Shown in pieces: positions 13,101 through 26,800 of a stretch of DNA of 64,000 nt. Source of the DNA: Cylicocyclus nassatus. Its lineage: Eukaryota > Nematoda > Chromadorea > Rhabditida > Strongylidae. How positions within the stretch are numbered: position 1 is the first letter of the stretch; every line of letters begins with the position of its first letter. Location of the stretch: assembly GCA_958299035.1 (NCBI GenBank), contig CATQJL010000316.1, positions 91,844,443 through 91,908,442 of the forward strand, given 5' to 3'. Both the position numbers and the translations under genes were made by a program. The notes below the pieces were generated by a model. The model did no database searches and was not told where the DNA came from. It saw only the letters and a list, made by a program, of their open reading frames with translations.

Positions 13101-16100
13101 ACGGAAAAAAATGAACGGAAATTAAACACCGCTTAATTTTCTTTTTCTTTCTGGACTCTATTTGCAGTTCTGAGAAAGGAAGGTAGACGAATAAAGAGAA
13201 GAAAGAAGGGATGGTCTTTAGCTATAAAATCATCATATTCATTAATTAATTACTCAGAATGGCTCACACAGTTTAGTAGGCGAAACAACGAACAACGCTG
13301 GAGCAAGTCTTGCTTTGCCGACTTTTGAAAATTGGCATTGAAAAGTCGTTACAAGAGAGATAACAAGCATGAGTGGCAATACAAGCAGAAGGTTCTAATA
13401 AATTGTTTTATTTGTTGTAGGTTGTTGAATGAAAACTGTCAAAGGAGAACGGGAATTTCGAGTGAAAAAAAGATGCCGGAAATTGATTTTTTGTCTACTC
13501 GGTTTTTTTCTTTTGATGCCGCAAAATCTTTTCAATATCCTGTCAAGTTGGGGGCGGGGGAGGACGCATACGAAATTGCAGAGCAGACTTAGAGCTTTCA
13601 GAAACATGTACACTTTGTTCCAAACAAGGTAAATATTGCTGAGAAATAATTGAAAGAAAAAATGGGACGGAACTTATTACACAACCTGATAAATTTCAAA
13701 AAGTAAATTTGTATAGTTTGCACACTGGAGCCTAGTCAGAATTATTGATATCTGAGTTTATCGGCTTGAACACATTGGGACCGGTTATCCAAGCTCAATT
13801 TACTGCCATCCTTTTTCAAATGTTGTTTGTGAAGCGAAATTTAATCGATGTTCATTCCTCTATATAGAACAGCGCAAACTTTTATGGTAACGTCGATAGT
13901 TCTTTATTCTTGAAATTCGCTCAGCAAATTATTTTTAATCACAAATGGCCGTAATATCCTTGTACAAGTGCCTTGTTAGCTGATAAGATCTTGCATATAC
14001 ATCATTTCATCAAATTTCAACTCAATACTGGATGTAAAAGAATTTGATTTAGGCTCTTTTATGTCCCCCTTCCTTATCTCCTAAACAATTATTAACATAT
14101 TACAGTTGAAGAAACAAATGCAGACCAAAAATGATGAGGAAATTCAACTGCGAAACAAGCTGGCCGAGTTGGAAAGCAGATCTGACAACTGGGGTGATGA
14201 CTGGAATGATTCGTCGACAACAGCCTTAAAAACAGACGAGGAACGCGAAGAACTTGAGAGAAGCAGGGATGAGGTGACTTGCAAAGCATTTGTTTTCTGC
14301 TTATAAGGCTCACTCGAGTTTCAGGCCATTCAAAAAGTTGGTGAATTGGAGCTAGAGATACAGAAGAAAATGTATGCGTTAGTTGAATCGGAGAAAGAGT
14401 TGGCTATACTGAAAGAGCGGAATAGCAAGCTTGAAGCAGAAAAACTTCAGGTTGACTTGCAGGTAAATTGATATCACAGATAAGCTGAAGTTTGAATTAG
14501 TGTGATCTGCCTGGTTCAGATGACAGCTGAAGAAGATGGCTGGGGCAATGACTGGAATGCTTCCAAACCGGTGCAGGTAACACTTTTGATTTACGTTTAA
14601 CTACTGAAAATATTCGATGAAAAAGTACTTTAACACTTGGTATGTACATCAGTTGTAGAGCGTTTCATATATTAGGTTAAATCATGAGACTTGTTTGATT
14701 TACCAAAAACTCTAGAAATTTCGGCAAAGTCTCTACACAGGATATACGAGAAAGGAAATTTCGAAAGGCCGTTGCAAAAAGGCTACTCGACATAGGTTAC
14801 TTTGGTAACTTGTTCTGTATGAGCACTCCAGTTTCTTTTTTTTCTTTGTTTCCAAAATCTCTCATTTTTCCTCTTTTGAGATTTTTTGTAAAATTCGATT
14901 TTTTCATATTTGACAAGCATAAAAAATCTGCAAACCTTCACATATTTGAAAAACGGAGAAAAGTCTTCCAAGAAAGTACGAAGTGTTTGTAAATTGTAAC
15001 AAAATTATGTCCCCACATATGTTCGATAGTTGGTAAAGCAGTAATCATAGCTGCACTACAGTGATTTGTGCATTTTCTGCATCAGGGACCTCTCATATTT
15101 CTTTGCCGCATTCTAAACGTTATAATGAGAACACTTCGTCAAATTGAAATCGGATGATTGCTATTGATCTGCTTAGTTCATACGTTTCCATTCTTTTTTG
15201 CTTTAGGAAGAAAACAATCTGCAAGAAGAAAGGAAACGACGTGAGGAAGCTGATGCCTTGGTGGAGAATTTACGTGATGTTTCTGCTACGCTTCGTGAAC
15301 AGGCGAGTTCTCACGTCATAACCTTACATTGCCACCGTATATTCTTGTTCCCAGCATATTTCACGAAATTTTTGCGCTTCTACTTCTGAAGACCATACCA
15401 GTTTACTAAATATTATACGACTTGAAATTTACAAAATGCAGAACTCGTGCACTATGCAATGGCGTTCAGAGCAAAGTCCACCATGGTACATGAGGAAAAC
15501 TGAGCTGTTTGAAATAGTATTAGTCAAGTAATGATATTTCATACTGGGTTAAAAAACCTCAAAAATCAAAAATCAAATGGTCGCGATGATATTCATTGTT
15601 AGTACCGTCGAAATACGGATTGGAGATCTATGCTCAAACTTTAACACAAAAAGGAACTATGACAAGCAAAAACTCTCTCCTTGAAAATTGTTATACTGGC
15701 TTAATAATATAACTATATCTGTCGTATCGATGTTATTTTGTGCTGAATGTGTTCGAATAAGAGAGAATGATGCAGCTAAATTGGTCATGAATCTATAATA
15801 TGTGTGTAAATTGATTATGGAACTTGACGAGGTGAGGAATTCTAAAAGGAGTGCAAGACTTCTGAACGACCCTAGGATAGGAAAACTCCATATGCCATCT
15901 TCAATTGGTCTTTCAGACTTTTATAATGCCCTGCATATGATGATGACGCTATATGTAATGCTTTAGGTCGACGAACTTCAAGAAAAGCTTTTGAGTGAAA
16001 TGGAGAAGTCAGAACAGAAACAGGCTGAAATTAGTCGGCTAATGGTGAAAGTGGAACAACTGCAGTCGATGATAGCGTCTCGAACAGAAATCCAGGAAGC

Positions 16101-17865
16101 AGAACATCATCGAAGTGAAAATGAGATGGAGACGCTGTGTGAGGAACAGCAGCGCATCCAGGATGACTTGAACAGCGCCGAAACCGAAAAGATTCGACTT
16201 GAAGAACAGCTGATGGCGAGCAAAATATTGTGTGACGATTTGAAAACAGAACTGCAACTGCAGAAAGCGAACAGCACGGAGCTCACAGAGAAGTACGAAG
16301 AAGTGAAGAAGAGGTGTGAGGATGTGGAAGCTCTGTTGTTGGTGAGTAAGATAGCAAAGTCATCAAGAACAAAGAAAATGTTTTCTAGACGGTTGAAGCC
16401 GAGCGTGATTCCTTGTCTGAACGTCTTGCAATGGTCAAATCGCAACTGGAAACAGTGATGAAACAGATTGATGAGAACAAAGTGAAGGAGAAGGTATGCT
16501 CAGAGTCCGCAGAAAACCAGCGAGTAAACTGTGCAAGATCGGGAAATTCATATTGGCTGAGTTGAAGCCACAAATAAACGTCCATACTTTCATTACTTAG
16601 AAGACAAGTTTAGAATGAACGAGGTCGGAGTCATTCTGGAGCAAGAAAGTTGCGATTACAGGCTGTAACCAGTGTGTCGTCGGTAGAATGTTGATCTTCT
16701 TGCATTTTTGGGCTTTGCAGACGAATCACTGTACTTTCTGGGAACCATTGGTTATCTCTCCTCATGACCTAGAAATACTGGTTTTTCTCATGGTTTTCCG
16801 AGTGCTACAGTCATTTGTTTGGCGAAACATGCTTCTCTCAACTGGCTGCTGTTTTTTGGTCTCAGCTTCTCCCACTTTTGGGTTTCTTTGTTCGTTGCCC
16901 AATCTAATTTATTATAGGAAACCGATGAGAGACTAAAGAATGAGCTGAGAGAGCTGAAAGCACAGAAGCATCATCTTGAAGAGGATTTGAGCAAAATGCG
17001 TCAAGAACTCGAAGAGAAGAATGTTCAGAATAGTCTGCTCAAAGATAGCGAAGCGCGTTTGCTCGATTCAGTAGACGAGTACGGTGCACAGGCTGAGAGG
17101 TCTGTTGCCGAAAATTTCCGTGATGTCTGGAAAGTTTTGTCTTCTTTGCAGATATCAACAGGAATCAGAAAGGCTGCAGAAAGTTGTAGATTCAATGGAA
17201 AAAGAAAGATTAGCCTTGGAAGAACAGATAAAAGAAGTGAAAATGATTGAAAAACAACATGAGCAGGATTACCAACAGGCCAAAGAAAAGTTGTTGGTCA
17301 TGGAAAAAGAGCGCGAAGCCCTTAAAGCAAAGATCTCCCAAGAAAGGTAGGCTAATTGTATCAAGTGACTTGTTCTTACACAGCTCCACTTATTTCCTTC
17401 TATCTAGCAGTAGCCAGCCGTCATCGTCTGTGGACACACGAGAGTACCAGAACATTGTGAGTTAGGGTACAGCTCAACACCCGAAGTTGTAATTCATGGA
17501 GTTTATTTAGGTCAGTCAATTAGAGATGGTCACTGCTGAGCGAAATGAGTTACGCAGCCGGTTGGATAACACTGAGTCTAGGCTGAATGTATCCTTACAA
17601 GTCAGTCAAGTTTTGCTTATCATTAGTAACTTATCAGAATAGTTTAAAATTCCTTATGTGTATGTGACCACTTTTATAGGAAAAAATGGCCATCACTCGT
17701 TCTTACGAACAGCTTCGTAGTAAACTGGCTGCTCGTCGTAAGGCACTGGCTGGATCTTCTGGTGAAACGTCACGTCGTTCCTCTGTTGTAACTCCAGATA
17801 TACCAGAAGAGCCTCGCCGACCAGAGGAACCGAGCCCTTCCCCGGCACCCGCATACCATTCGCAG
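1160..17865 (+). other. Exon map of the coiled-coil gene, exons 1-38
   Basis: Exons in order: 1160-1247, 3747-3904, 4103-4187, 4290-4439, 4504-4708, 4758-4833, 5105-5386, 5435-5551, 5736-5834, 6053-6241, 6292-6501, 6570-6663, 6989-7126, 7172-7386, 7951-8143, 8194-8303, 8364-8459, 8518-8625, 8719-8813, 8866-8998, 9166-9252, 9313-9510, 9563-9611, 10569-10804, 10861-11022, 11283-11357, 11410-12168, 14106-14273, 14325-14462, 14520-14576, 15207-15302, 15967-16341, 16389-16493, 16918-17099, 17152-17346, 17411-17456, 17511-17600, 17680-17865. All use GT-AG except the intron after exon 31 (15303-15966), which starts with GC. Introns longer than 300 bases, including 1248-3746, 9612-10568, 12169-14105 and 14577-15206, hold no coding sequence that I can support. 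Confidence 0.82.
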
Positions 17866-20800
17866 GTACCATAAAATTATCATAGAATTTTTTTGAGAAT
17901 CTGATTGCTTTTGAATATCGGTTTTCTTTGACAACAATCGTGGTTGAGAGTAAACTACAACTGAGCCTGAGGCGAAGGGGAAGGCAGTCCGACTGTACGG
18001 TAGCTTGTGCCAGCCGAGTGCGTATCGCAGATATCGCACTGTTCGTCAGTTGTGAGAGGAATCACCGCACTCTGCCGGAGTTTGCAAACTTCGCGTCCCG
18101 TCACCGTACCTTGCTTCGGACTGGACAAATTCTGAAATCAAAAGCACCATTCAAACTCAGCTCGACGAAATGCATTTTTTGATACATAGAAGTGCCTGCC
18201 TGGGCAAGGTAGTCAATTTTCAGGGATCTTTTCAGAATTCTGCTTACGGTAGGTCACTCCTTGTGCACTGAATAGGCACTCTGAGAAACCTACCCTGAGC
18301 AAAAGTCCTGGAAATATAAGTGAATATTGATCGACTACCGTGAACAAACAGGCATTTCCAACTATTAGAAGATGCACTCGTCAAGCTGAGTTGTAGGGCT
18401 TTTAGATTCAGAATTTATTTATTCTGAAGCAAGACATAGCTTGCGACGTGAAGTTCGGAGATTTTCAATGGAGTGCGGTGATTTTTTGTTACAATTTACA
18501 AAAGGTGTTCTTGTTAGAAAAAAAATTCAATGTTCCAAATTGAATGAAGGACTTTGGAAACCCATTTTTGCCATTTTTACGCCTTCCTCGGTTCATGTTC
18601 ACGATCAGGGCCTGAATAGTCCAGTGGCCGTATTCATCAACGAACCCCGAGGGTTAAACTAACCCTGGAGGATTAGTTTCATCCTAGAAAGCGTTTAACC
18701 CGTATTCATGAAACACAGGGTAGGCTTAACCCTGAGGGTTAAATCTAACCTTGAGGGTTAATTTTACCCCGAAAGCGACTAACCCGTATTCATCAACGCA
18801 CCGTGAGGGTTAAACTAACGCTGGAGTGTTAAACTTACGTGATTCATCAGGGTTAATTTAACCCTAGCTCAGAGCAAGGTTGACTCTAGTCTAACACTTC
18901 ATACAAACATTTACTCGCATCTAATAGTTTATGGAGAACGATCAACAAGTAATGATTTAGTATTGGTTGTTGTTATAGTATTTAGTTTCGACTTCGTTTT
19001 ATGTTCATCGAAGTACATGAAACACTGACTTCGCAAGAAAAAGAATTCTAGCTTTGATGACAAATGAATGCGACGAGGAAAAATGGCATTCCACTCTGAC
19101 AAGTGCCAAAACAGAAGAACCCCTTTATAATAACACGCATTGACCCCTAAAAGAGTAGCACAAGCCCGGTATAAAACGAACTGCGCAAAAGTAGAACTTG
19201 CACTGCACAATTGCACACATGAAAATAAGCTCACGCTGTAAGATTGAATGCTGCACAAGTATGCTAAAGATGTATTATAAAAACTAGTGTTAGAAGCTTA
19301 TTCGTTGACTATACTACTATAACAGTGATAGAATAGAAGTATAAAGTGAATTCAGCCCGTACTTAGACATTCTGTGATGTGAGTTTGCACAGCGCACGCG
19401 TAACTGACGCCTTAACCCTCCAGGGTTAGTTTAACCCTCAGGGTTGATGAATACGGCCACAGGTTCGTTGATCGATACGGGTAGATCGCGTTCCGTGGTA
19501 AACCCTAGCCTATGGTTGATGAATACGGCCAATGAACCCTGAGGGTTAAACTAACCCTGGAGGGTAAGCTTAACCCTCAGGGTTCGTTGATGAATACGGC
19601 CACAGGTAAGCGAAGCTCAAAAAAATTTCCACGTGGTGTACAAAGGTAATCTTGGCTGGGTTGTTATGTATTATTTTTTCTGATTCAAAACTGACTTAAA
19701 AAAGAAAGAAGAAGGGAAGCCGGAGCATTGTCAAAGCACTGTCGAAGCATTGAAAGTGAACGTTCTTGTGTGCGAGAAAAGTATAATCTCTATGCACTTG
19801 TGAACGTTTGCTACTTCAAGGAAATGGCTTTTCACAGAAGAAGGCATGTCTGGCCTCTCTTCTTCGTTCTTACACATTTCCGTTTAATCATTTTCTCATA
19901 GAGACCGGGCATGCCTGATCTAGTGAAATGTTATTTCAGGCTGCAGAAAAGGATGTGATACGGCGACGTGGTCACCATTAGAGATGAATGTCCGAAGAGC
20001 CTCTATCACTGCCTTCTGAGAGCTATATGGTCGCTATTGGTTTTATATCATTGTTATGTGAAATATTGCTTATTGCATTGAGTTTTTCTTCCCACTGTGA
20101 TGTCGATATAGGACAACTTTGAACGAGAATGGGTATTGGTATTTATTTTGTATAGTTTGTCCAAGAGAAGTGCTATGTGCTTGAAAATGATTTTTTTCGA
20201 AATATCAAGCAAATTCTGGCTTGTCAAAAATAAATGGTTCTGCGAAACTGTGCGCCTTGAAAGTACTGTACCAGAAGTCAGGCTTGGTACTGACTGGTCG
20301 CCATCATAGTGTAGTGCTCATTTACTTCTATGCATGTTAAGATTTCAATTTTAACTCTTTGCTCGTAGCTGTTGTGATCATCTCGTCTATAGAGCGCAGT
20401 CTTGATTTCAACGAAAGGGATCCCATATCATCGTGCTGGGCTAAATCCTTGAGTATTAGACGACATTATTCAAGCAAAGTATGTTTTCGGCATCATATAT
20501 CTGCGATCGAACCTGCTTTGCGAAGCTCCCGGGTGAATAGAACGAAATACAGCACGTACAATCATCGACCGCGAATTTTATTCAGTTGTGGTCCTTCACT
20601 CTTTAGGTAGTGGGATTTTCTTTACGAGACGTTTGAACGATGTGGTTTCCATTATCGTCGCGAAAGTGGAAAAAGGGAGGAAACAAGAAGCCCATGGGTT
20701 GAGCTATCCTTGCGCAGGAACGACGCTGCAAAGCGAGGAGCTGAACTCATCCAAATTTTAACCTCAAGGAAGTCATTGACGGTGTCTGTCTGGAGTCTGG

Positions 20801-23800
20801 AAAGAGAAAATTTCAAACGAATTACACTACAATTTCGACACGAAATTTCGACATTACACTTATATCAGGAATCAGTTTGAACATCTAAAGCCAAACAGTA
20901 GCAATCACATATTTTGTCCATATTTATTTATTCACATCGTGGGCAGAGAATGAAGTGATGAAGAATGGAAAGAAGAATCTGAGATAAATTTCTTAGTTTT
21001 AGTCTGGGTCATTTGGTTTAGAAAGTTGTAGTTTTATCTACAATGCTGAAAGGAGGCGAAGCAAGGAAAGCAAGAGTTTTTTGGCACTTCTTTATCCCAC
21101 TTGTTGCCTTCTTTTATTTAAATTGGTAAGATACTATTTATAGATAGTTTGGTTTTATCACATTTAACGGGTGTGGGTACTACGGGTACCACTGGATCTA
21201 ATAATGCTCGTCATTATTTGATTTGATGAATTTCAGCATCCAATCGCAACTCAATATTATCGAGAAGCCATAAGTGAACTCCTCTTGGAAATCGGACAAT
21301 TTCTTGAATCACAAGAGCGACATCAGTCCACTATGGACGATGTTATAGGTGAGTCATAGCGTGTAGAATGACTTGTATGACCAGATTAGGTGCTTGAAAA
21401 TCGCACTTTCAAAATTTGTAGAAGATTAGCATTGCGTCGACAATTCCAACTTGCCTGTATGTAGTATGTTTGAGTTATTTGAGATTTCTTCTCATTACAA
21501 CGATCCCAGACGCATTTGTACAATCATTATTAGCATCATTGTTTTGAAATAGTTACAGTATTTCTTGCGCTAATTTGAATCTAGGCGAACGTATTCGATC
21601 GTGCCGACTTGTTTGTTCAGATGCCTTTTACCGGGTCGCTCGGAGGTTTTTTCTCGTTTGTTTCCATCAAGTTCAAGGGTCGCATGCATTAACATCCCCG
21701 CTGTGAAAAAAAAAGCAGCTCATAAGAAAGCTTCATATTCTGAAGCTCCAGATATCTGGATTTTATGCTGTCTACTTGTCTGCAATATTACTACTATCCT
21801 TCACTTTCAACACATTGAACAGCAGCGAGAAGCTGTACAAGCTTTCAACTTTGTGATTGACATCGCAACTTTTATGACTCCGATACATCACTTCTTCTTA
21901 TCAGCAGCATATGCTAAGCACTGTTGAGTAGATAATCTCCACAACTTTGGAAGTTTTTCGTTAACTTCGGAAAAAGAAGAATGACTTTGAAGATAAGCAC
22001 CGAGGATCATCAGGGATCATACAAACGCTGGAAAATGCGGCTTGTACAGCTTCTCGCTCCTGTTTAACGTGTTCATATTGAAGGATAGTAGGAATACTTA
22101 CGGTAGGTACACGATGTGAAATCCAGATATCAGGAGCTTCAGACTATGAAGCTTTCTTTTGAGCTGCGATCCCCTCCACGCGGAATGTTAATGCATGTGG
22201 TCCTAAGTGGACGTCAAATCTCGTAGGAGTGCTGCTTCGCCAAACTGCTGTTTGGAGATTTACAAACCTTTTCGGAGATATTGAGGAAGTCTTCTACTTT
22301 TGTATAAACTTAAGCTTGCTTATTGACAAAAATTATTTGCACAAAAGATTAATGATTTGTACAGTGCGCTACAGTGCTCAAAGTGGGGATTTTCCCGTAA
22401 ACAATTATTACAGACTTCAGAGACTTGATATGAGTAGGAATTGAGCAAAACGTAAGCAAAGGTTTACTCTACAGTGAATACCAAACGCTTAATAGTATAT
22501 CAAAGAGTAATGTGAACATCGTAAACCTCGTAAACACATAGGTCACAGAGAAAATATAACTGTCAAAAAGAGGATAAAAATTTGAATTGAATGGTACCCA
22601 AGCCGTTTGTCCCTCAGATTCTGTGATTGTGTATGAATAACGGGCAAACTTTTGATACAACATAACGATACCGCTCATTTCAAAAAAAAAAAAAAAAGAC
22701 GTTGTCAGCGGAGTTTGCGATAGTTGCGTCGCATCACTGTATAGTCGTGGATGGACGGCATATCTTTTAATATAAATGCCTGGTTTTGATGTGGTCGGGA
22801 TACGGTAGGTAGCCAGTTTTGTAGCATTTTGAGAATCTTTAGATTATTGCTTACGGTGGCTTAGGCGATGTGCTGGTTACAAAGTACCTTCAAGCTGCTG
22901 ATATCTTACCATCATTACTATTACTGTAGGCTTACCGTACCCTCAGGTTTCTACATATCAAAAAGATACGCGGGCGAAATTCGATGGCAACTGCGCCTTT
23001 CCTTCGTAGATAAGTAACACGGCCGTAGCTTCTCCTCCCCCCTCCCCCCCCCCCCTCCCGTATTACGGGCTTATGGCCGCGGTGCTTTTTCTTTAATGAC
23101 TTTTTTTTCGTTTCAAGGTATCTTTTGCAGCAGGTATAACTTTGGGTCAAAGGCTGCGGCTCGGCAGATCGATTACATTGAAATATTGTTATTCACGGAA
23201 TAACTTACTTTTTCGGACGTAAAAAGTGCTGCTTGGGCGGGAGGCGAAAGTCCGCCCTCAAGAGAGCTCGTGAGTGCGGATGGGTGGAGGCACCGTACCC
23301 GTCTCGGCTTGGCTTATTGGCTCCAGCAACCAGTCGTTCTACAAAGGGGCGGGCTTTCGCTGCCCGCCCAAACAGCACTTTTTACTTCCGGATTGCGAGT
23401 AATTGATATCTTTAAAAGCTGCAAAGCACAATTCTAGACTCAGCTGATCTAAGGGAATCAAGAGCAACGAATATCCCAGAGTTGTCATTTTTCTGATTCA
23501 CTGTAATTCTAGCCCCCCTGCTTACGAAAGTCTTGTCAATGCCGTTTTTGTCTATGTGGCTCCTTTAGGTGTCAAGGAACAAACACGAAGATTAGTGGTA
23601 CGGGTAGATAATTCAAAAAAAGTGCTGAAGTTGACAAATGCTGTGTGAACTGTCTTTGTCAATTCCATTGCTTGTTAAACATGTCCGCACGCAGCTCGTA
23701 CGCTGGCGAACACATCACGACTTCTCTAGCTTTGTTAGATGCTGGTCTTCACTTCATATCGTGTGCGGTCTGCTTATCGTGTTTCACTTCATGTCCACTC

Positions 23801-26800
23801 ATTTCAGAAGCTCTCACCCTTGATCGCGCAAATACGGATGAAATGACAAGGAAGAAGTCGTCCGCGAAAAAAGCTAATGCGGAAGCAATTGTGGCGGACG
23901 CCGGGGATACTGTACAGGTAGCTTTCTTTGGTATTTTCGCTTTGTTCTCAGAGTTACGCTTATAAATACATGTCTTTTATAGTAAGACTTGTTTGGAAAA
24001 CAAATATAGGGTGTGGTGCTAGAAACAGATCAAATCTTCTATGAGTCTAATCCTTTCTTCTCTTGAATGGATCGTTGTATGAGACATTTGACTGCATTAA
24101 TGCTACAAGCGTTCCATCATACTGATCTATTATTTATTACCAGTGCGTCACCTCTGCTTCGCAGAGACTCGCACTGGTTCTACTATCTAGGCCCTACTCA
24201 TTCTCGCATAATGATGGCATTGAAACTCACCGAGCAATGCCTACTAGCATGAACAAAATGTAAACAACTACTCATTCCGAAAGCTTTTTCAAGTGAAATC
24301 GGTGATTTCGCGTGGATGAGACTTTTTGCAGGAAAACAAACGCAAATTTTTATAGATTTTTGATTTTCCCATGGTCTCGACACCTGCGATAAGAACAGCA
24401 GTCACTGTGAGCTACATCTTTGTGCAAAAATCTCATCAAATGCTCTGGTAAAAGCTTGGCAAAATGACCATTTACGCAACTAATACTTTTTGGCGCCGTT
24501 TTTGTAAAGTAGTGGACTTTTGATCACTTTTTTGGGCCTAAGCTCATGGTTTGCACATTTACTTGCCATAAACATCTGCAAAAAGTGGAATTACGGACCC
24601 AATTTTGGGGACGAAAAGCCAGGTGGGTCCGATTTACGCGCATTTTTTGAGGGATCCGCTAAACGGATCCGCTCAAGTCTTGATATAGTGGACTCTCATG
24701 TTGGTAGCATGCGCTGTGTAAAATTTGGGCTTAAGATGTTGGCTGGCAACCGTTCCACGAATTTCGTGACAGACAGACAGACACACACACAAAAACACGT
24801 AAACATCCTTAGCCCGTTATTATAAGTTATGATGTTTTGATTCTATGAGGTTGGCTGGATCGTTCATCATCCTTTTCAGTCATCACCCAAAGCTTCGTAA
24901 GGTGCACTCTTTGAAACACCCTCCTTAGCTTTCATACAATTACCTTGAGCTTTAATCTGGCCAGATGTCCTTCTAACTGCTATTTGGCTTGGCTGTCTAT
25001 CCTTCTCCACTGCCTAGCTGCTTTGGTTTTATAGGGAGATAGTATCAACCATGAGTGCAAAACTGAAAAAATGTTATTTACCTCGTATTGACAAAGTATT
25101 TTGTGTCAATACAAACAATGCCCAGGTTCAAAGAAAGACTCAGAAATGTAATTTCGCTACTCATATATTCAAGCTTTTTATCTGGTAACTTCTGCTTAGT
25201 TGCAAAAAAGAACTCAGTGAAAATAGATCAGGAATCTCTATCTGAACAACGGAGTTATAAGCTATGACATAGAGAAACGTACAAACACATTAGTCTTCCT
25301 GCGCTTTTTTATGGAAGGATTGCATTTTTGGCTAAGAACTGGGAGTTTGACAACGGTAAGTGAACATGCTGTTTTCCAGGGGTGTAGGGCGTTAGGCGAC
25401 AAACCCGATTTTTTGGACCCCAAATAACTCCCCGTGCAAAACGTTTCCTCCGCCAAAAACAGGGGGGTGGGGGTCGAGGCCGATACATTACTCGACGCCA
25501 TCAAAAAAATTGCACATGGTTTTGACTTACGGGTTTTACGTTGATGGCGTTTTGCACATTTTGTCGCCTAACGCTTGCCCTCCGTTTTCCAGAACCAAAA
25601 TAACTGCAATAATAAAATCAGAAAAAGTCAATTCATAAATAATAATCGATGGCTACTCTAATAATCATTGGAGTGGCGAAATATTTGCCCTTATCATTTT
25701 TGCTCTATATGCTAGCTAAGTGTTATATGGGGCGCCAATGTGAATATTAGGGATTTGTCCGCTGTTCTAGCTAATATCGACTTTTTCTTTTCTCTTCGAC
25801 TTTGCGAGCTCTTGGCTGTGGAGAACCCAGAATTGAAGTGCACAGGTAAGACAACGGGAGCGGCGGGGCGGGGAGGGGAGGGGGTTGAGGATAGCATGCA
25901 GCAGATAAGCAATTCTAGCAATTCATAAAGCTCTCACTTTCGGCGGCGGGACATACAAAACCGCTCACATTTTTTGAAAAGGACGCGAATGTCGCATCAT
26001 GTATGAACATCACCGTCGCGTGGCCATATCTCGCTTCAGAGTGGACGAATTCTGCATCTAAAGCCACCATTCGACTCAGCTTGGCGCGGCGCCTCTCCTG
26101 ATGATAGAGGCGCCTGCTTGGACACAGTAGGAGGCCAGATTCCACGAATCGTTTCGAATTCTTGCTTACGGTAGGTTACCCAATGTGCTTATTCATTGCA
26201 CTCAACCTACCTAGCAATTTGGAATGACTCGTGGATTCTGGCCTTCTACTGCGTCCAAGTGGACACTTCTATATATCAGAAGATGCGCCGCGCCGAGCTG
26301 AGTCGAATGGTGACTACAGATACAGAATTCGTCCACTCTGAAGCGAGATATGGCAACGCGACGGTGATGTTCATACATGATGCGACATCCGCGTCTTTTT
26401 TTTTCAAAAAAATGTGAGCGGTATAGTATTTTGATAGGTACATGGCGCGAGCATTTAGTTTCTCACAGGATGTTTGCAGTGTAAATATTGCTACAAAACA
26501 CGATTTTCAATGAACTTGCAGTCCATCTCAAAATCATAATTTTACAGGAATTGAGTGGCATCGATGATTCATCTCAACTCCAGCAGCAGATATCGCAGTT
26601 AAGAGAGGTTCGCTTTCCACGTCTCAGTTGAAAATTGTTGCTATCAATCATGATTCAGTACTCATCGCGACTAGAAACGGAATACAACGAGAAGTTAGAT
26701 GAGTTAAGGAAGGAAAACGATGAGTTGAGAAAGACTATCCGAGATTCCACATCTCTGCTTCAGGCAAGTTCTGTAACATTTATGAAGCTTCTTGCTGGAA

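Noticed and set aside
25804..25845. Possible 13-codon exon (LLAVENPELKCT) in intron 40
   Set aside because: It would end in phase 1, which does not fit between exons 40 and 41, and its acceptor is weak.
26196..26417. 73-codon open frame and its minus-strand twin at 25915-26145
   Set aside because: They encode near-identical peptides because they are the two arms of one palindromic element; neither is a gene.
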